Origin: Shewanella gelidimarina
GTDB taxonomy: Bacteria > Pseudomonadota > Gammaproteobacteria > Enterobacterales > Shewanellaceae
DNA length: 64,000 nucleotides
Direction: 5' to 3'
NCBI RefSeq assembly: GCF_023283945.1
Contig: NZ_JAKIKW010000013.1
Location: forward strand, 1-64,000
Position 1 is the stretch's first letter; each line of letters begins with the position of its first letter. Both the position numbers and the translations under genes were made by a program. Below are positions 35,847 to 44,801 of the stretch, piece after piece. Below the pieces are notes generated by a model. The model was given only the letters and a program-made list of their open reading frames with translations, searched no databases and was not told the DNA's origin.

Positions 35847-36500
35847 TTATGCGCCAGGCCAATAGTCCCTGATGTCTGATAGTGGGCGGTAAAGTGTCAA
35901 CATGACATCCGTTTCGCCCCCATCATAGACTTCGATATCAATGGCTTTATCTTCATCGTCATCCAGTAATTGGTATGATTCAAAAGGGTCGCCAGTGGCA
36001 CCGTCAGCATCTTGAGGTGGCTTTGTGCCACGATAGTCCTGACGATGAAAGTAACCAAACCCCGCGAATGTGACCTGATGATATTGAGGTGATAACCACT
36101 GCTCAAATTCAGTTGCTAGCTCAGGTGACAATTCACTGGTGGTTAGCTCTGCTTTGCCAGGTTCTTCAAAAATAGCGCCAAATTGCTCTAAATCGAATAG
36201 CTGCTCGACTAAACCACGATTAACCTTTATCGACAAAGCGAGGTAAGTTTCATCATCTTCATCTAAGCCGAGAAAGATGGTGTCACTTCCATGCCCTTTT
36301 AGCACCCATTCCGTTTGCTGCTTGCGCTCATACTCATAAGTATTAACCGCTTCAACTCTAAGCTGCTGCCCACGTAATTGTGGTGGCAGCGCAAAGCTAT
36401 CATCAAGGGAGATCATATCTCCCTTATCTAGCTTTGATGGGTGGTCGAGTTGACGTTTAGGTTCCTCTTTCTTGCCAAATAGGCCACTTAGAAATCCCAC
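35847..36500 (-). CDS. yjfK: DUF2491 family protein (YjfK-like)
   Basis: The 217-residue soluble protein begins MGFLSGLFGKKEEPKRQL, typical of YjfK. It continues with a beta-rich body (WVLKGHGSDTIFLGLDEDDETYLAL) and an acidic C-terminal half ending in LYRPLSDIRDYWPG. No catalytic motif is apparent. In E. coli yjfK follows yjfJ, as here. Its cellular role is not established; conserved linkage to PspA-family genes suggests membrane stress. It is co-transcribed with the PspA gene 11 bases upstream. Confidence 0.85.
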   Translation of the reverse strand: MGFLSGLFGKKEEPKRQLDHPSKLDKGDMISLDDSFALPPQLRGQQLRVEAVNTYEYERKQQTEWVLKGHGSDTIFLGLDEDDETYLALSIKVNRGLVEQLFDLEQFGAIFEEPGKAELTTSELSPELATEFEQWLSPQYHQVTFAGFGYFHRQDYRGTKPPQDADGATGDPFESYQLLDDDEDKAIDIEVYDGGETDVMLTLYRPLSDIRDYWPGA

Positions 36501-36511
36501 GTCATACTCCT

Positions 36512-37201
36512 TTAGCCTTTACGGGCTTTAATGCGATCAAGTACAGCATTAGCGTTAGACTTCTGCTCACCAATACCCGCTTCCGCTAGCTTATCATGCA
36601 GCGCTTTGTCGTTGTTTTCTTCCGCTAGCGTCTCAGATGCCTTAAGGCGATCATCAAATGACTGCTGACGCGCTTTGATGCGCTCTAGCGAATCTTTAGC
36701 ATTAAGTAACTTTGAGTTACTGCCCGCAAATGAATCGGTAATTGTTGCCGTCGCCTTTTGTACGCTTTCTGTGGTCTTCACCATCGTCAGTTGGCGTTGG
36801 TAATCCGTGACTTGACGTTCAGTTTTACGTACTAGCTCTTTTAGGCGAGTAGCATGTGCGCTGAAGCTTTCGTTGGCAGATTGCTGGTCATTAAGTTCTT
36901 GATCCAATTCAGCGATTTTCTCAGCAACTTCTAGTGCTAATGCTTCGTTACCCTTTTCAAGTGCTTGTGCTACGTAACCTTCATGTTCAGCAACTGCACG
37001 CTTAAGGCGGTCAACTTCACGGCTTGCTTGCATCTCTTTTGCCATAACTTCAGTTAAGTCGCGTTTAGCTTTAGTCAGATGTTTCGCTGCATCACGGATC
37101 TCTTGTTCAAAAATACGTGTTGAGTTTGCGTCTACAATACCTTGGCCAACTTCAGTTGCGCCACCGCGAAAAGCAGTAAGAATCTTGTTTAGAATGCCCA
37201 T
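36512..37201 (-). CDS. yjfJ: PspA/IM30 family protein (YjfJ-like)
   Basis: This is a coiled-coil ESCRT-III-like membrane-stress protein. The 229 residues begin MGILNKILTAFRGGATEVGQGIVD, an amphipathic helix plus the family start, then form long charged helices (about 30-185) and a C-terminal helix with AGIGEQKSNANAVLDRIKARKG. PspA relatives bind and stabilise damaged inner membrane. Unlike a classical psp operon there is no pspB, pspC or pspF nearby. It sits second in the DUF2170-PspA-DUF2491 operon. Confidence 0.92.
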   Translation of the reverse strand: MGILNKILTAFRGGATEVGQGIVDANSTRIFEQEIRDAAKHLTKAKRDLTEVMAKEMQASREVDRLKRAVAEHEGYVAQALEKGNEALALEVAEKIAELDQELNDQQSANESFSAHATRLKELVRKTERQVTDYQRQLTMVKTTESVQKATATITDSFAGSNSKLLNAKDSLERIKARQQSFDDRLKASETLAEENNDKALHDKLAEAGIGEQKSNANAVLDRIKARKG

Positions 37202-37213
37202 AATGTGGCTCCT

Positions 37214-37627
37214 TTATTTAAGGTAATCGGCGAGTTCGTCGATTACTTCGAGACAGTTGTCAGATAGAACAGATAGTTCTTGTTCTATCTCTTCGATGCT
37301 TGATTGTACTGATAGTGCGCCGTATACCACATACTTGTCATCAATCTTGGCGAATGATGAAAGTGGCATTGGAATGTTGAGTTCTAACATGGTCTCAAAC
37401 ATTTCGCTGCGACGCTCTTGATTCACTTCATCCTCGCCCCATAAATAGCTGATGCAAAGGATCTGGTTGTCCGTAACCGATAAGAACACCGGGATCTCTT
37501 CTCGGCCAACGATGTTAACCTGCAAGACTTCCACGTCGCCATCAATTGGATAACAATCAAATTGAAAGCCAGTATGGCCATTGTCGCCAAGTTCATTTAG
37601 ATGGTTGGCAATGTTGTGGATATTCAT
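37214..37627 (-). CDS. yjfI: DUF2170 family protein (YjfI-like)
   Basis: From ATG 37627 (AAGGA upstream; longer in-frame starts at 37645 and 37738 lack a ribosome site and run through the promoter) the product has 137 residues. It is acidic and single-domain (NIHNIANHLNELG, ISYLWGEDEVNQERRSEMFE, LNIPMPLSSFAKIDDKYVVYG). No catalytic motif is recognised. YjfI/DUF2170 is encoded with yjfJK in E. coli. It is the first gene of its operon, behind a promoter bracketed by two GACATAATATGTC sites. Confidence 0.85.
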   Translation of the reverse strand: MNIHNIANHLNELGDNGHTGFQFDCYPIDGDVEVLQVNIVGREEIPVFLSVTDNQILCISYLWGEDEVNQERRSEMFETMLELNIPMPLSSFAKIDDKYVVYGALSVQSSIEEIEQELSVLSDNCLEVIDELADYLK

Positions 37628-37640
37628 ATTTGTCCTTATT

Positions 37641-37653
37641 GACATATTATGTC
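37641..37653. promoter_or_regulatory. Operator-like palindrome, copy 1 (proximal)
   Basis: GACATATTATGTC is the reverse complement of GACATAATATGTC. It lies 13 bases before the DUF2170 ATG, just beyond the predicted transcription start. Centre-to-centre distance to copy 2 is 34 bases. Confidence 0.65.
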
Positions 37654-37661
37654 TGCGATTA

Positions 37662-37689
37662 AAGATAACATCAGGACATAATATGTCAA
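37662..37689 (-). promoter_or_regulatory. Sigma-70 promoter of the DUF2170-PspA-DUF2491 operon
   Basis: On the minus strand a perfect -35 TTGACA (37689-37684) is followed after 16 bases by TATCTT (37667-37662). The predicted start is near 37655. The -35 box is part of operator copy 2, so binding there should block RNA polymerase. Confidence 0.55.
37675..37687. promoter_or_regulatory. Operator-like palindrome, copy 2 (overlaps -35)
   Basis: GACATAATATGTC, a 13-bp near-perfect palindrome with central A/T mismatch. It overlaps the TTGACA box of the DUF2170 promoter in the same register as copy 3 at 41677 overlaps its own -35. Confidence 0.7.
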
Positions 37690-37719
37690 GCGCTATCTTT
37701 GCGGTGTAAAAAATAAGCT

Positions 37720-39441
37720 TTACTGATTTTCTAACCAAGCTTGCTGGTGGTATTGGTATAACTGACTCGAACCCAAGGTATTTGGTTTGATAGCTTGTTT
37801 ATCGATATAGAAATTACCCGGGAATGCAAAAGCGGCATGCATTAATTCTGGCGTAAACCAAGCATCATCTATGGGTAATTGCTGTATTTCATCTAGTCTA
37901 GATTTGGCACTTTTTCCGCTTAATGTCGCAATAGTCCAACCCCATTCGCCAAAACTGGGCACATTATGGTGGTATTGATCCACCGTAAAGCCAGCTAGCT
38001 CCAAAGTCTTACCCACTGAAATAAATGCTTTGGGCGCATGATACGGTGATGTTGACTGTATTGTTATGGCAGCGTCACGGCTCATAAGTTCCTTTAGTTT
38101 CAGATAGAAAGTATCTGAATAAAGCTTGTTAAGATCGGGATGGCTTGGATCAGGAAGGTCAACGATAATGGCATCGAATTTTTCCTCATTTTTAAGTAAT
38201 TGGTCTACTCCATTGAAAGCATCGTCAAATATCAGTCTAACTCTAGGGTCATTCAGTGCATCTTTATTGAGTGCCATTAATGCTTTCGTTAGATGTGCAG
38301 GCATATCGGTGTCTGGCGTTTTGAATAGCTTTACCAGCTCCTTATCTAAGTCCATTAATGTGACCTGTTTAGGCTGCCACTTAAGCACCTGAGCAAGCCC
38401 TAAGCCATCTCCACCACCAATGATTAAAATTTTGTCATGACGCGCGCTGGCTGCAAGCGTAGGGTGGACTAAAAAGGAGTGATATATGTGTTCGTCGCTA
38501 CTCGAAAACTGTAGACGGCCGTTAATATAGAGCGAGTGAACCGGACCGAGTCCATTTCCTCTTAAGCGTTCAGTGAAAGTGAGCTGCTGAAAACGCGTTG
38601 CTTTAGCGTAAACCACATTGTCCTTATAGAGTAAGTTATTAAAACTTTGCTCCCAAGAGGGGCCATGCAGTGCTAATAAGAGAAGTACGCCTGTTGCAGC
38701 AATATGGCCGACGAGCAGCAGTTTCACATGGCGGATTTTAGTCCAAAAACGCCAAATAAATAGAAAGCCAGCGAGTAAATTAAAGCTGGCGGTTAACGAC
38801 GCGGCTAACTGAATATCAATGGCAAGCATAAAGCCTACCCAGATGGCTGCGCCAATGCCAGCGCCGATATAGTCAGCGCCATAGATAGTGCCCGCATTAT
38901 GCATCAAGTGTTCGTCAGACAAAGCCTGACGAACCCTAGCGATTAACGGGATCTCCATACCAATCATTAACCCCAGTAATACTCCCCAAAAATAAGGTAA
39001 GTACTCACTGAGTTTTTGTAAGGTTGCGATAAACCCGCCATTAGGGAGTTGATCGCTTGGAAGACCGAGTGTTTGAGCCACGATTAACGGTAGCTGTTGG
39101 CCAAAACCAATAACACTAGCGGTGATCAAAATGGCTAATGAGCCACATAGCGCGACGCTGAGCTCAAGTACGGCAAAGCCGGTAAAGGCGCAGCGAATTT
39201 TCCGCGCGGCAAAGGCCCCAATACCCATGGATACGATCATCAGGCCGATCATGGTGTAAATAGCGGCTTCAAGCGCGCCGAGTATGCGGCCTGCATAGTG
39301 TGAGAGTAGATACTCATAGATCAAGCCGCAGCCTGCCAGAACGGCCATAATGCCCAGCAGTAATAGATCATCAAACCAGCCTAGTTTTGCCGGCTTTATT
39401 GTATTCGGAGTTAAGGTGTCGCTGTGAGAGGTGTTTGGCAT
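37720..39441 (-). CDS. Membrane-bound spermidine-synthase-like protein
   Basis: Of 573 residues, the first 250 form about seven to eight membrane helices and about 285-520 form an aminopropyltransferase-type methyltransferase fold. IIGGGDGLGLAQVL binds the decarboxylated-SAM-like cofactor, and VDLPDPSHPDLNKLYS holds the expected catalytic Asp. The usual YHE of the substrate loop reads YHS (DEHIYHS), so substrate preference may differ from SpeE. Fused membrane forms recur beside PspA/DUF350/YjfK genes and may modify a membrane or polyamine-linked substrate; that role is inferred. Its stop lies 93 bases before the DUF2170 start. Confidence 0.85.
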   Translation of the reverse strand: MPNTSHSDTLTPNTIKPAKLGWFDDLLLLGIMAVLAGCGLIYEYLLSHYAGRILGALEAAIYTMIGLMIVSMGIGAFAARKIRCAFTGFAVLELSVALCGSLAILITASVIGFGQQLPLIVAQTLGLPSDQLPNGGFIATLQKLSEYLPYFWGVLLGLMIGMEIPLIARVRQALSDEHLMHNAGTIYGADYIGAGIGAAIWVGFMLAIDIQLAASLTASFNLLAGFLFIWRFWTKIRHVKLLLVGHIAATGVLLLLALHGPSWEQSFNNLLYKDNVVYAKATRFQQLTFTERLRGNGLGPVHSLYINGRLQFSSSDEHIYHSFLVHPTLAASARHDKILIIGGGDGLGLAQVLKWQPKQVTLMDLDKELVKLFKTPDTDMPAHLTKALMALNKDALNDPRVRLIFDDAFNGVDQLLKNEEKFDAIIVDLPDPSHPDLNKLYSDTFYLKLKELMSRDAAITIQSTSPYHAPKAFISVGKTLELAGFTVDQYHHNVPSFGEWGWTIATLSGKSAKSRLDEIQQLPIDDAWFTPELMHAAFAFPGNFYIDKQAIKPNTLGSSQLYQYHQQAWLENQ

Positions 39442-39470
39442 GGTGAGTCTATTGGTTTATCTATGGTATG

Positions 39471-39497
39471 AAAAAGGGAGCGATAATAACCGCTCCC
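39471..39497 (-). terminator. Terminator or attenuator after the DUF350 gene
   Basis: Reading on the minus strand, GGGAGCG pairs with CGCTCCC around an 8-base loop, then TTTTT. It lies between the DUF350 and spermidine-synthase-like genes, so the latter may depend on readthrough or its own promoter. Confidence 0.75.
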
Positions 39498-39512
39498 ATC
39501 TTTAGGCTTACA

Positions 39513-40412
39513 TTAGGCCATTAACGCCGCGAGAATAAGCGCGATTGAAACACTGATTGCCATTTCAACAGCAGCAACACCAATGTTATTTTGCTTCTCT
39601 ACTTCATCAAACAGATCAATGTTGGCGAGGACTAACTTTTTGACAATTTTTATCAAAATAGACAAAGACATCAGCATAATGACAGAGAACATTAACCAAC
39701 CGAATAGATTGGCAACATAAGCTTCTGGATTGAAGATAATAAAGTGACTTGCCGCATTAAAACTAAACGCCATCGCAAGCATATAGCCACTATGCCTAAT
39801 CGCTAAAGCGATATGACCTTGAGCCAGTGCCGCCTGCATAGAAGCATTTTGATTGCGGCCAGCATAGCGCTTGGCACGCACACGCGTCAGTACGACTAAC
39901 ATGAGCTGCGAGATAGCAAAAGCACTAAAAATAGCGATAAAGGTATAAACCGTAAGGTCTTCCGCCCACATCAGCACTGAGCGAATGATAATGGCGGTTG
40001 CAATGGCTGCCGTGGCATCGACAATGGCGACTGAGACATTCCCTTTAATGATCAGGGCATTTTTATCAATCTCATTTAGTGCCACTTTATCATGCAAAAA
40101 TCGACCTAGTTTAATCAGTATCAGTCCAAACAAACCGTAAGCGGACATGCCAATAGCTTCGACTAGGTAGGATTCCGCTGCCTCTCCAGTGATAGCGCCA
40201 GTCAGCACAATACCCAATGCCGCAACCGCGCCAGCAGTGCTGATACCAAAAGCAAAGTTGTCGTTTTCAGCAAGCTCTTTACGACTATTTACCTTGATAG
40301 TCCAGCCTTGCAAATAACGCATTAATGTCAGCAGTAACACGGCAATGGTTAGATCAATTGCCAAAATAATCAGTAGTTCTGGGGTGATGCCGTAGTGTTG
40401 AAAAAATGTCAT
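39513..40412 (-). CDS. DUF350 membrane protein (YjfL-like)
   Basis: The 299-residue inner-membrane protein has about eight hydrophobic helices arranged as two DUF350-like repeats (about 50-145 and 195-299), each with a small-residue-rich helix (AVAALGIVLTGAITGEA, AVEMAISVSIALILAALMA). E. coli YjfL has a single DUF350 unit. The biochemical role is unknown. It is co-oriented with and 13 bases downstream of the lipoprotein gene. Confidence 0.85.
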   Translation of the reverse strand: MTFFQHYGITPELLIILAIDLTIAVLLLTLMRYLQGWTIKVNSRKELAENDNFAFGISTAGAVAALGIVLTGAITGEAAESYLVEAIGMSAYGLFGLILIKLGRFLHDKVALNEIDKNALIIKGNVSVAIVDATAAIATAIIIRSVLMWAEDLTVYTFIAIFSAFAISQLMLVVLTRVRAKRYAGRNQNASMQAALAQGHIALAIRHSGYMLAMAFSFNAASHFIIFNPEAYVANLFGWLMFSVIMLMSLSILIKIVKKLVLANIDLFDEVEKQNNIGVAAVEMAISVSIALILAALMA

Positions 40413-40425
40413 GAGAGTCCCTTAA

Positions 40426-41385
40426 TTATTTGCCTCGGCGAACACCGCGAGTAGTACGACTGCTTGAATTACGAAAGCTACTGTCTTTAGAGTAATTTGA
40501 GCGGAACTTGCTCTTGCTACTCGCAGTGCGTCCTGTTGAACTAGCTTTAGGCGTGCTGGTACTTTGTCTCGACAAGCTGGTAGAGCCTGTACGCGATTTG
40601 GCGTATGGACTGTCAAACTTCTTACCTTGAGAACTAAATTGCTTTTTGGTGCGCTCAAAGGTTTGAGTTTGCGATCTGGCTTGTTTAGGTGAGGTATAAC
40701 GATAACGGCCAACATCATTGTAATAGCTATAGTTACGACGGCTTGACCAGCGATCGTATCCGATAGGGCCTCGGGTTAGATTCGAGAACATCGAGTACAT
40801 GCCGTACCAAGCCCAAATTGACATCCCACTCGAGCCTGATTGCCAGTTACCATAAGAAGGGTTGCCTACTAATTGGCTGCCAGCGCCAAAGTCTTCAGAG
40901 CCATTCGCCAAAGTAGCAGCTTCGCGACTGATGGAATTGACTCGGGCAAGCGCGCCATCAGACATATCTGCAACCACATTGAGTTGATCTGAAAGCATGT
41001 CGTTATAAAGACTTGGATCCATTGCCTGATATAGGTTTTCAACTTCGGCGAGTTGCTGATCGAGATCAACAAAATTCGCTGCATTCTGAGCTTCAGTTAA
41101 CCTGCGGGTTAGCGAGGTAAACATTGGGCCTCGAGCAGTCGCATCAGTAGCGAGCTGATTTAGCAGTGGCACTAGATCAGGTTTTTGCTGAGATAAAATA
41201 CGCGTATATTGCTGCAATAAATTTGCATTACGCACTTGGCCGTCATTGAGCATGGTGCTAAGCGTATCCAAGCGTTGCTGACTGAGCTGCTGGTACTTTG
41301 CTATTTGCTCTGGTCTATCATCACCGCATCCTGCAAGTGATAACGCCAATATAACGGTGAGAACACGAATTAGCATTCCTGCCAT
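40426..41385 (-). CDS. Hypothetical lipoprotein of the YjfI-L cluster
   Basis: Of 319 residues, the signal peptide ends in a lipobox (LSLAGC, Cys20), so it is probably lipid-anchored. Residues 25-165 are helical (Gln/Leu-rich), 175-225 are Gly/Tyr/Trp-rich (WAWYGMYSMFSNLTRG), and the last 90 are Ser/Thr/Arg-rich, low complexity and strongly basic. It occupies the place of yjfM in the E. coli order but I see no clear DUF1190 match. Predicted promoter with operator copy 3 lies about 270 bases upstream. Confidence 0.8.
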   Translation of the reverse strand: MAGMLIRVLTVILALSLAGCGDDRPEQIAKYQQLSQQRLDTLSTMLNDGQVRNANLLQQYTRILSQQKPDLVPLLNQLATDATARGPMFTSLTRRLTEAQNAANFVDLDQQLAEVENLYQAMDPSLYNDMLSDQLNVVADMSDGALARVNSISREAATLANGSEDFGAGSQLVGNPSYGNWQSGSSGMSIWAWYGMYSMFSNLTRGPIGYDRWSSRRNYSYYNDVGRYRYTSPKQARSQTQTFERTKKQFSSQGKKFDSPYAKSRTGSTSLSRQSTSTPKASSTGRTASSKSKFRSNYSKDSSFRNSSSRTTRGVRRGK

Positions 41386-41715
41386 GCTTTCTCCAAAAAT
41401 CAGTTAAGGTAAGCGCTAATGATTAGCAGCGACTCGGGATTATATTCTCTTTTTAACTTGATATTTAAGTACATAAAATTAACCTGTCATGTGCTGAAAT
41501 ATTGAATTTGCTAGAGAAACAGCCTTGCTGTACTGCAATTACTACAGCTTTGGGTATAGTATTCTGTATTAAAGCACAAAAATACAATGATTGATGTTTC
41601 AAAGAGCTATAAGCACTTAATTGCTCATCTAGCCAACATCATTTAAAAAACTCAATCACATTTTTATAGCACTGTGGACATAATATGTCGATAGTAAGAA
41701 TTGTTAGGGATTATT
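41386..41715. other. Divergent intergenic region lipoprotein gene / glnE
   Basis: 330 bases. It holds the leftward promoter and operator copy 3 (41663-41691), which would give the lipoprotein mRNA a leader of about 270 bases, and presumably a glnE promoter that I cannot pinpoint. No ORF or RNA family was recognised in the leader. Confidence 0.45.
41663..41691 (-). promoter_or_regulatory. Leftward sigma-70 promoter with operator copy 3
   Basis: On the minus strand TCGACA (41691-41686) and TATAAA (41668-41663) are 17 bases apart. GACATAATATGTC lies at 41677-41689 and overlaps the -35 exactly as at the DUF2170 promoter; the shared core is GACATATTATGTCC. This points to the lipoprotein-DUF350 operon, and not glnE, as the target. 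Confidence 0.6.
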
Positions 41716-44565
41716 ATGCGCGCGGCTTTACGGGGTAAAAAAGAAGTTTCCACTCAAATGGCTGCTAACGTTGAAAACTACTGGCAAAGATTCGTCGATA
41801 TCTCTCCAGAGGCGCTAGCCTCCTTGTCGAATGAGCAGCAACAAGAGCTTAAAACCATCATGGCGTTAAGTGACTTTGTTGCCACCCAGTTATGTCGATA
41901 CCCGCAATGGATAACAGGGCTATTTGAATCTCAGCTTAACGGCACTGACCGAAAGTCTTTCGCCAGCGATCTGCATGAGTTGTTAAGTGCGGTGAATGAC
42001 GAAGAGCAGATTAAGCAAATCTTGCGTCAATATCGTAACCGCCAAATGGTGGGGATCGCTTGGCGAGATTTTATGGGATACACCTCGCTGGAAGAATCTT
42101 TATTAGATCTATCAGTATTAGCTGAGGCACTGGTTATTGCGGGGCGTGATTGGCTATATCACGATATGTGCGCAACGCTCGGTACACCCACCAGCCCTGA
42201 AGGGGTGGCACAAAAGCTATTGATCCTTGGCATGGGTAAACTCGGTGGCCGAGAGCTAAACTTTTCGTCTGATATTGATCTGGTATTCACCTTTCCTGAA
42301 CACGGTGAAACGATTGGCGGACGACGCTCAATCGACAATCAACAGTTTTTTATCCGTATGGGACAACGTTTAGTTAACTTATTGCATCAAGTGACGGCTG
42401 ACGGCTTTGTTTATCGGGTCGATATGCGTTTGCGTCCCTATGGCGAAAGTGGTCCTTTAGTGGTTAGTTTTAGTGGCCTTGAAGACTATTACCAAGAGCA
42501 AGGCCGGGATTGGGAGCGTTACGCGATGGTAAAAGCGCGTGCGTTGGGCCCCTGGACGGCAGACTCCGATGAACTGCACGATTTATTGAGACCATTTGTA
42601 TATCGCCGTTATCTTGATTTTTCTGCCATTGAATCACTGCGAAAGATGAAAGGCCTTATCACTCAAGAAGTTCGTCGTAGAAAACTGACCGACAATATAA
42701 AGCTAGGGGCGGGTGGCATTCGCGAAGTGGAGTTCGTGGTGCAAAGCTTTCAACTTATACGCGGGGGAAGAGAGCCTTCCTTAAGGCAGCAAAGTTTATT
42801 TGCCGCCATTGAGACGCTGTACCAGTTAGGGCAAATTGAGTATCTCGCGCTTGATGAACTTAAGCACAGTTATCTGTTGCTGCGCCGTGTCGAAAATTTG
42901 CTGCAAGCCATTAATGATGAGCAAACTCAAACCCTGCCGGTTAAAGAATTGGATTGGGACCGTTTATGTTGGGCCTTAAATGCTGATAATGAGATGGATC
43001 TAAGGCAACAAATTGAAGGTGCAATGGCCTGTATTCATCGTCACTTCAAAGAGACTGTTGGTGGCGATAATCAAGATGATAAAAGTGAAACTTGGTCGCA
43101 GCAATTATGGAATGCGCAGGAGGAAGAAACCGCATTCGCGATTTTAGATGAACAAGAGGTTGAGTTGCAATTGTGGCCCATGTTAAAGCGTTGGCACGAC
43201 ACGGTAGTGCGTAGGACAATCGGTCCACGCGGCAGAGAAACGCTCGATAAACTGATGCCAAGATTATTGTGTGACTTGTCCTCACACTCACAACCCACAA
43301 AAGCATTTGAGCCAGTCTCCAAAGTACTGGATCAGATCCTAACCCGTACAACCTACCTTGAATTGCTCTATGAAAATCCAGGGGCAAGACAACAATTGGT
43401 CAGCCTTTGTTGTGCTAGTCCATGGATTGCACAGCAGTTAGCAAAATTCCCCATGTTGCTTGATGAGCTTATTGATCCCGCGCAGCTGTATGACACCACC
43501 TCACTTGATGATTATGGCAGTGAGCTTAGGCAATATCTATTACGCATTCCTGAAGGTGATATGGAGCAGCAGATGGAAGCGTTACGGCAATTTAAGTTGT
43601 CGCAACAGCTTAAGATTGCCGCTGCAGATGTCACGGGCGTCTTACCTGTAATGCAAGTGAGTGACCATCTTACTTTTTTAGCAGAGGCGATAATTGAACA
43701 AGTGGTGCAACAAGCTTGGTTGCAGGTGAGCACTCGTCATGGGGTGCCCGAAAGCCTCAAGGCTAATGAGATGGGCTTTGCAGTGATAGGCTACGGCAAG
43801 GCTGGTGGCTTAGAACTTGGCTATGGTTCTGATCTTGATTTAGTTTTCTTACATAATGCTAAGCAGGGTGGGCAAACCAATGGTGATAGATCGATTGATA
43901 TCGGTCACTTCTATTTAAAGCTGGCACAGCGGATATTGCACCTGTTTTCGACGCGCACGACATCGGGTGAGTTGTACGAAGTTGATATGCGTCTACGTCC
44001 CTCTGGAGCTTCGGGTTTACTGGTTAGCGAGATAGAGCACTTTGGCGATTACCAACGAAAAGAAGCGTGGACCTGGGAACATCAAGCACTGGTAAGAGCT
44101 CGCTTTATGTTTGGTGATAATAGCTTATCGAGTCGTTTTAATGAGTTAAGATCTGAGGTGTTAGAGTCGAATCGTGATAATGCGGTACTGGCAAAGAATG
44201 TGCGGGATATGCGACTTAAAATGCGTGAGCATCTGCTTAAGGTGGGTGATGGCATGTTTGATCTTAAACAGAGTCCCGGTGGTATCGCCGATATCGAGTT
44301 TATTGCGCAATATCTTGTGCTTGCTAATGCCAGTGAGTATCCGTCGTTGTCTTTTTGGTCCGACAATGTGCGTATTTTTGAGCAACTTGCAGAGCTTGAA
44401 CTTATCCCTATCGCTAGCGCCCAATCGTTAACTCAGGCTTATTGTCATCTTCGTGACGAAAGCCATCGATTGACTTTGCAACAGGTGCAAACTATTTTGC
44501 CGTTTAGCGACGTGAAGCATCATGCTGAAAAAGTGGTTGAGATTTATCAGCAGATCCTTAATTAA
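41716..44565 (+). CDS. glnE: Bifunctional glutamine synthetase adenylyltransferase/adenylyl-removase
   Basis: GlnE adenylylates and deadenylylates glutamine synthetase in response to PII and glutamine. From ATG 41716 (AGGGA upstream; preferred over TTG 41701) it has 949 residues. Two nucleotidyltransferase domains are visible: the N-terminal adenylyl-removase with [18 protein letters not shown] and the C-terminal adenylyltransferase with [12 protein letters not shown], each followed by a DMRLRP motif. In E. coli it follows ygiF and precedes hldE; here both neighbours are displaced. Confidence 0.96.
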   Translation: MRAALRGKKEVSTQMAANVENYWQRFVDISPEALASLSNEQQQELKTIMALSDFVATQLCRYPQWITGLFESQLNGTDRKSFASDLHELLSAVNDEEQIKQILRQYRNRQMVGIAWRDFMGYTSLEESLLDLSVLAEALVIAGRDWLYHDMCATLGTPTSPEGVAQKLLILGMGKLGGRELNFSSDIDLVFTFPEHGETIGGRRSIDNQQFFIRMGQRLVNLLHQVTADGFVYRVDMRLRPYGESGPLVVSFSGLEDYYQEQGRDWERYAMVKARALGPWTADSDELHDLLRPFVYRRYLDFSAIESLRKMKGLITQEVRRRKLTDNIKLGAGGIREVEFVVQSFQLIRGGREPSLRQQSLFAAIETLYQLGQIEYLALDELKHSYLLLRRVENLLQAINDEQTQTLPVKELDWDRLCWALNADNEMDLRQQIEGAMACIHRHFKETVGGDNQDDKSETWSQQLWNAQEEETAFAILDEQEVELQLWPMLKRWHDTVVRRTIGPRGRETLDKLMPRLLCDLSSHSQPTKAFEPVSKVLDQILTRTTYLELLYENPGARQQLVSLCCASPWIAQQLAKFPMLLDELIDPAQLYDTTSLDDYGSELRQYLLRIPEGDMEQQMEALRQFKLSQQLKIAAADVTGVLPVMQVSDHLTFLAEAIIEQVVQQAWLQVSTRHGVPESLKANEMGFAVIGYGKAGGLELGYGSDLDLVFLHNAKQGGQTNGDRSIDIGHFYLKLAQRILHLFSTRTTSGELYEVDMRLRPSGASGLLVSEIEHFGDYQRKEAWTWEHQALVRARFMFGDNSLSSRFNELRSEVLESNRDNAVLAKNVRDMRLKMREHLLKVGDGMFDLKQSPGGIADIEFIAQYLVLANASEYPSLSFWSDNVRIFEQLAELELIPIASAQSLTQAYCHLRDESHRLTLQQVQTILPFSDVKHHAEKVVEIYQQILN

Positions 44566-44603
44566 CAGCATCTCGTCAGCAGAGCAAAACAGTTCATGTA
44601 AAA

Positions 44604-44639
44604 TAAAGAGCGGGATGGCTTAGTTCATGCCGCTTTTTT
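44604..44639 (+). terminator. Terminator after glnE
   Basis: AGCGG pairs with CCGCT, extended inwards past one mismatch by ATG/CAT, and is followed by a run of T. Confidence 0.75.
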
Positions 44640-44801
44640 ATTGCAGATTGCGCTGCAAAATAGAAATAACCGTCGTCGCCATACCTAAAGTTTGAAAGCT
44701 ATTGAGTTATCTAACTGAAATTTAACTAATTGTAAAACTGGTTTGTTCTATGCATTACCTACATACACCGAGGAAATCTAAGCCTATGTAGGAGGCCTGA
44801 C

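Noticed and set aside
36512..37201. Classical phage-shock psp operon
   Set aside because: No pspB, pspC or sigma-54 activator PspF is nearby, and the DUF2170 promoter looks like sigma-70; the YjfJ-type context fits better.
41677..41689. Operator copy 3 as a glnE regulatory site
   Set aside because: A leftward promoter with a matching -35 overlap is present, in the same register as the DUF2170 promoter, and no rightward promoter fits around it; the lipoprotein operon is the better target.
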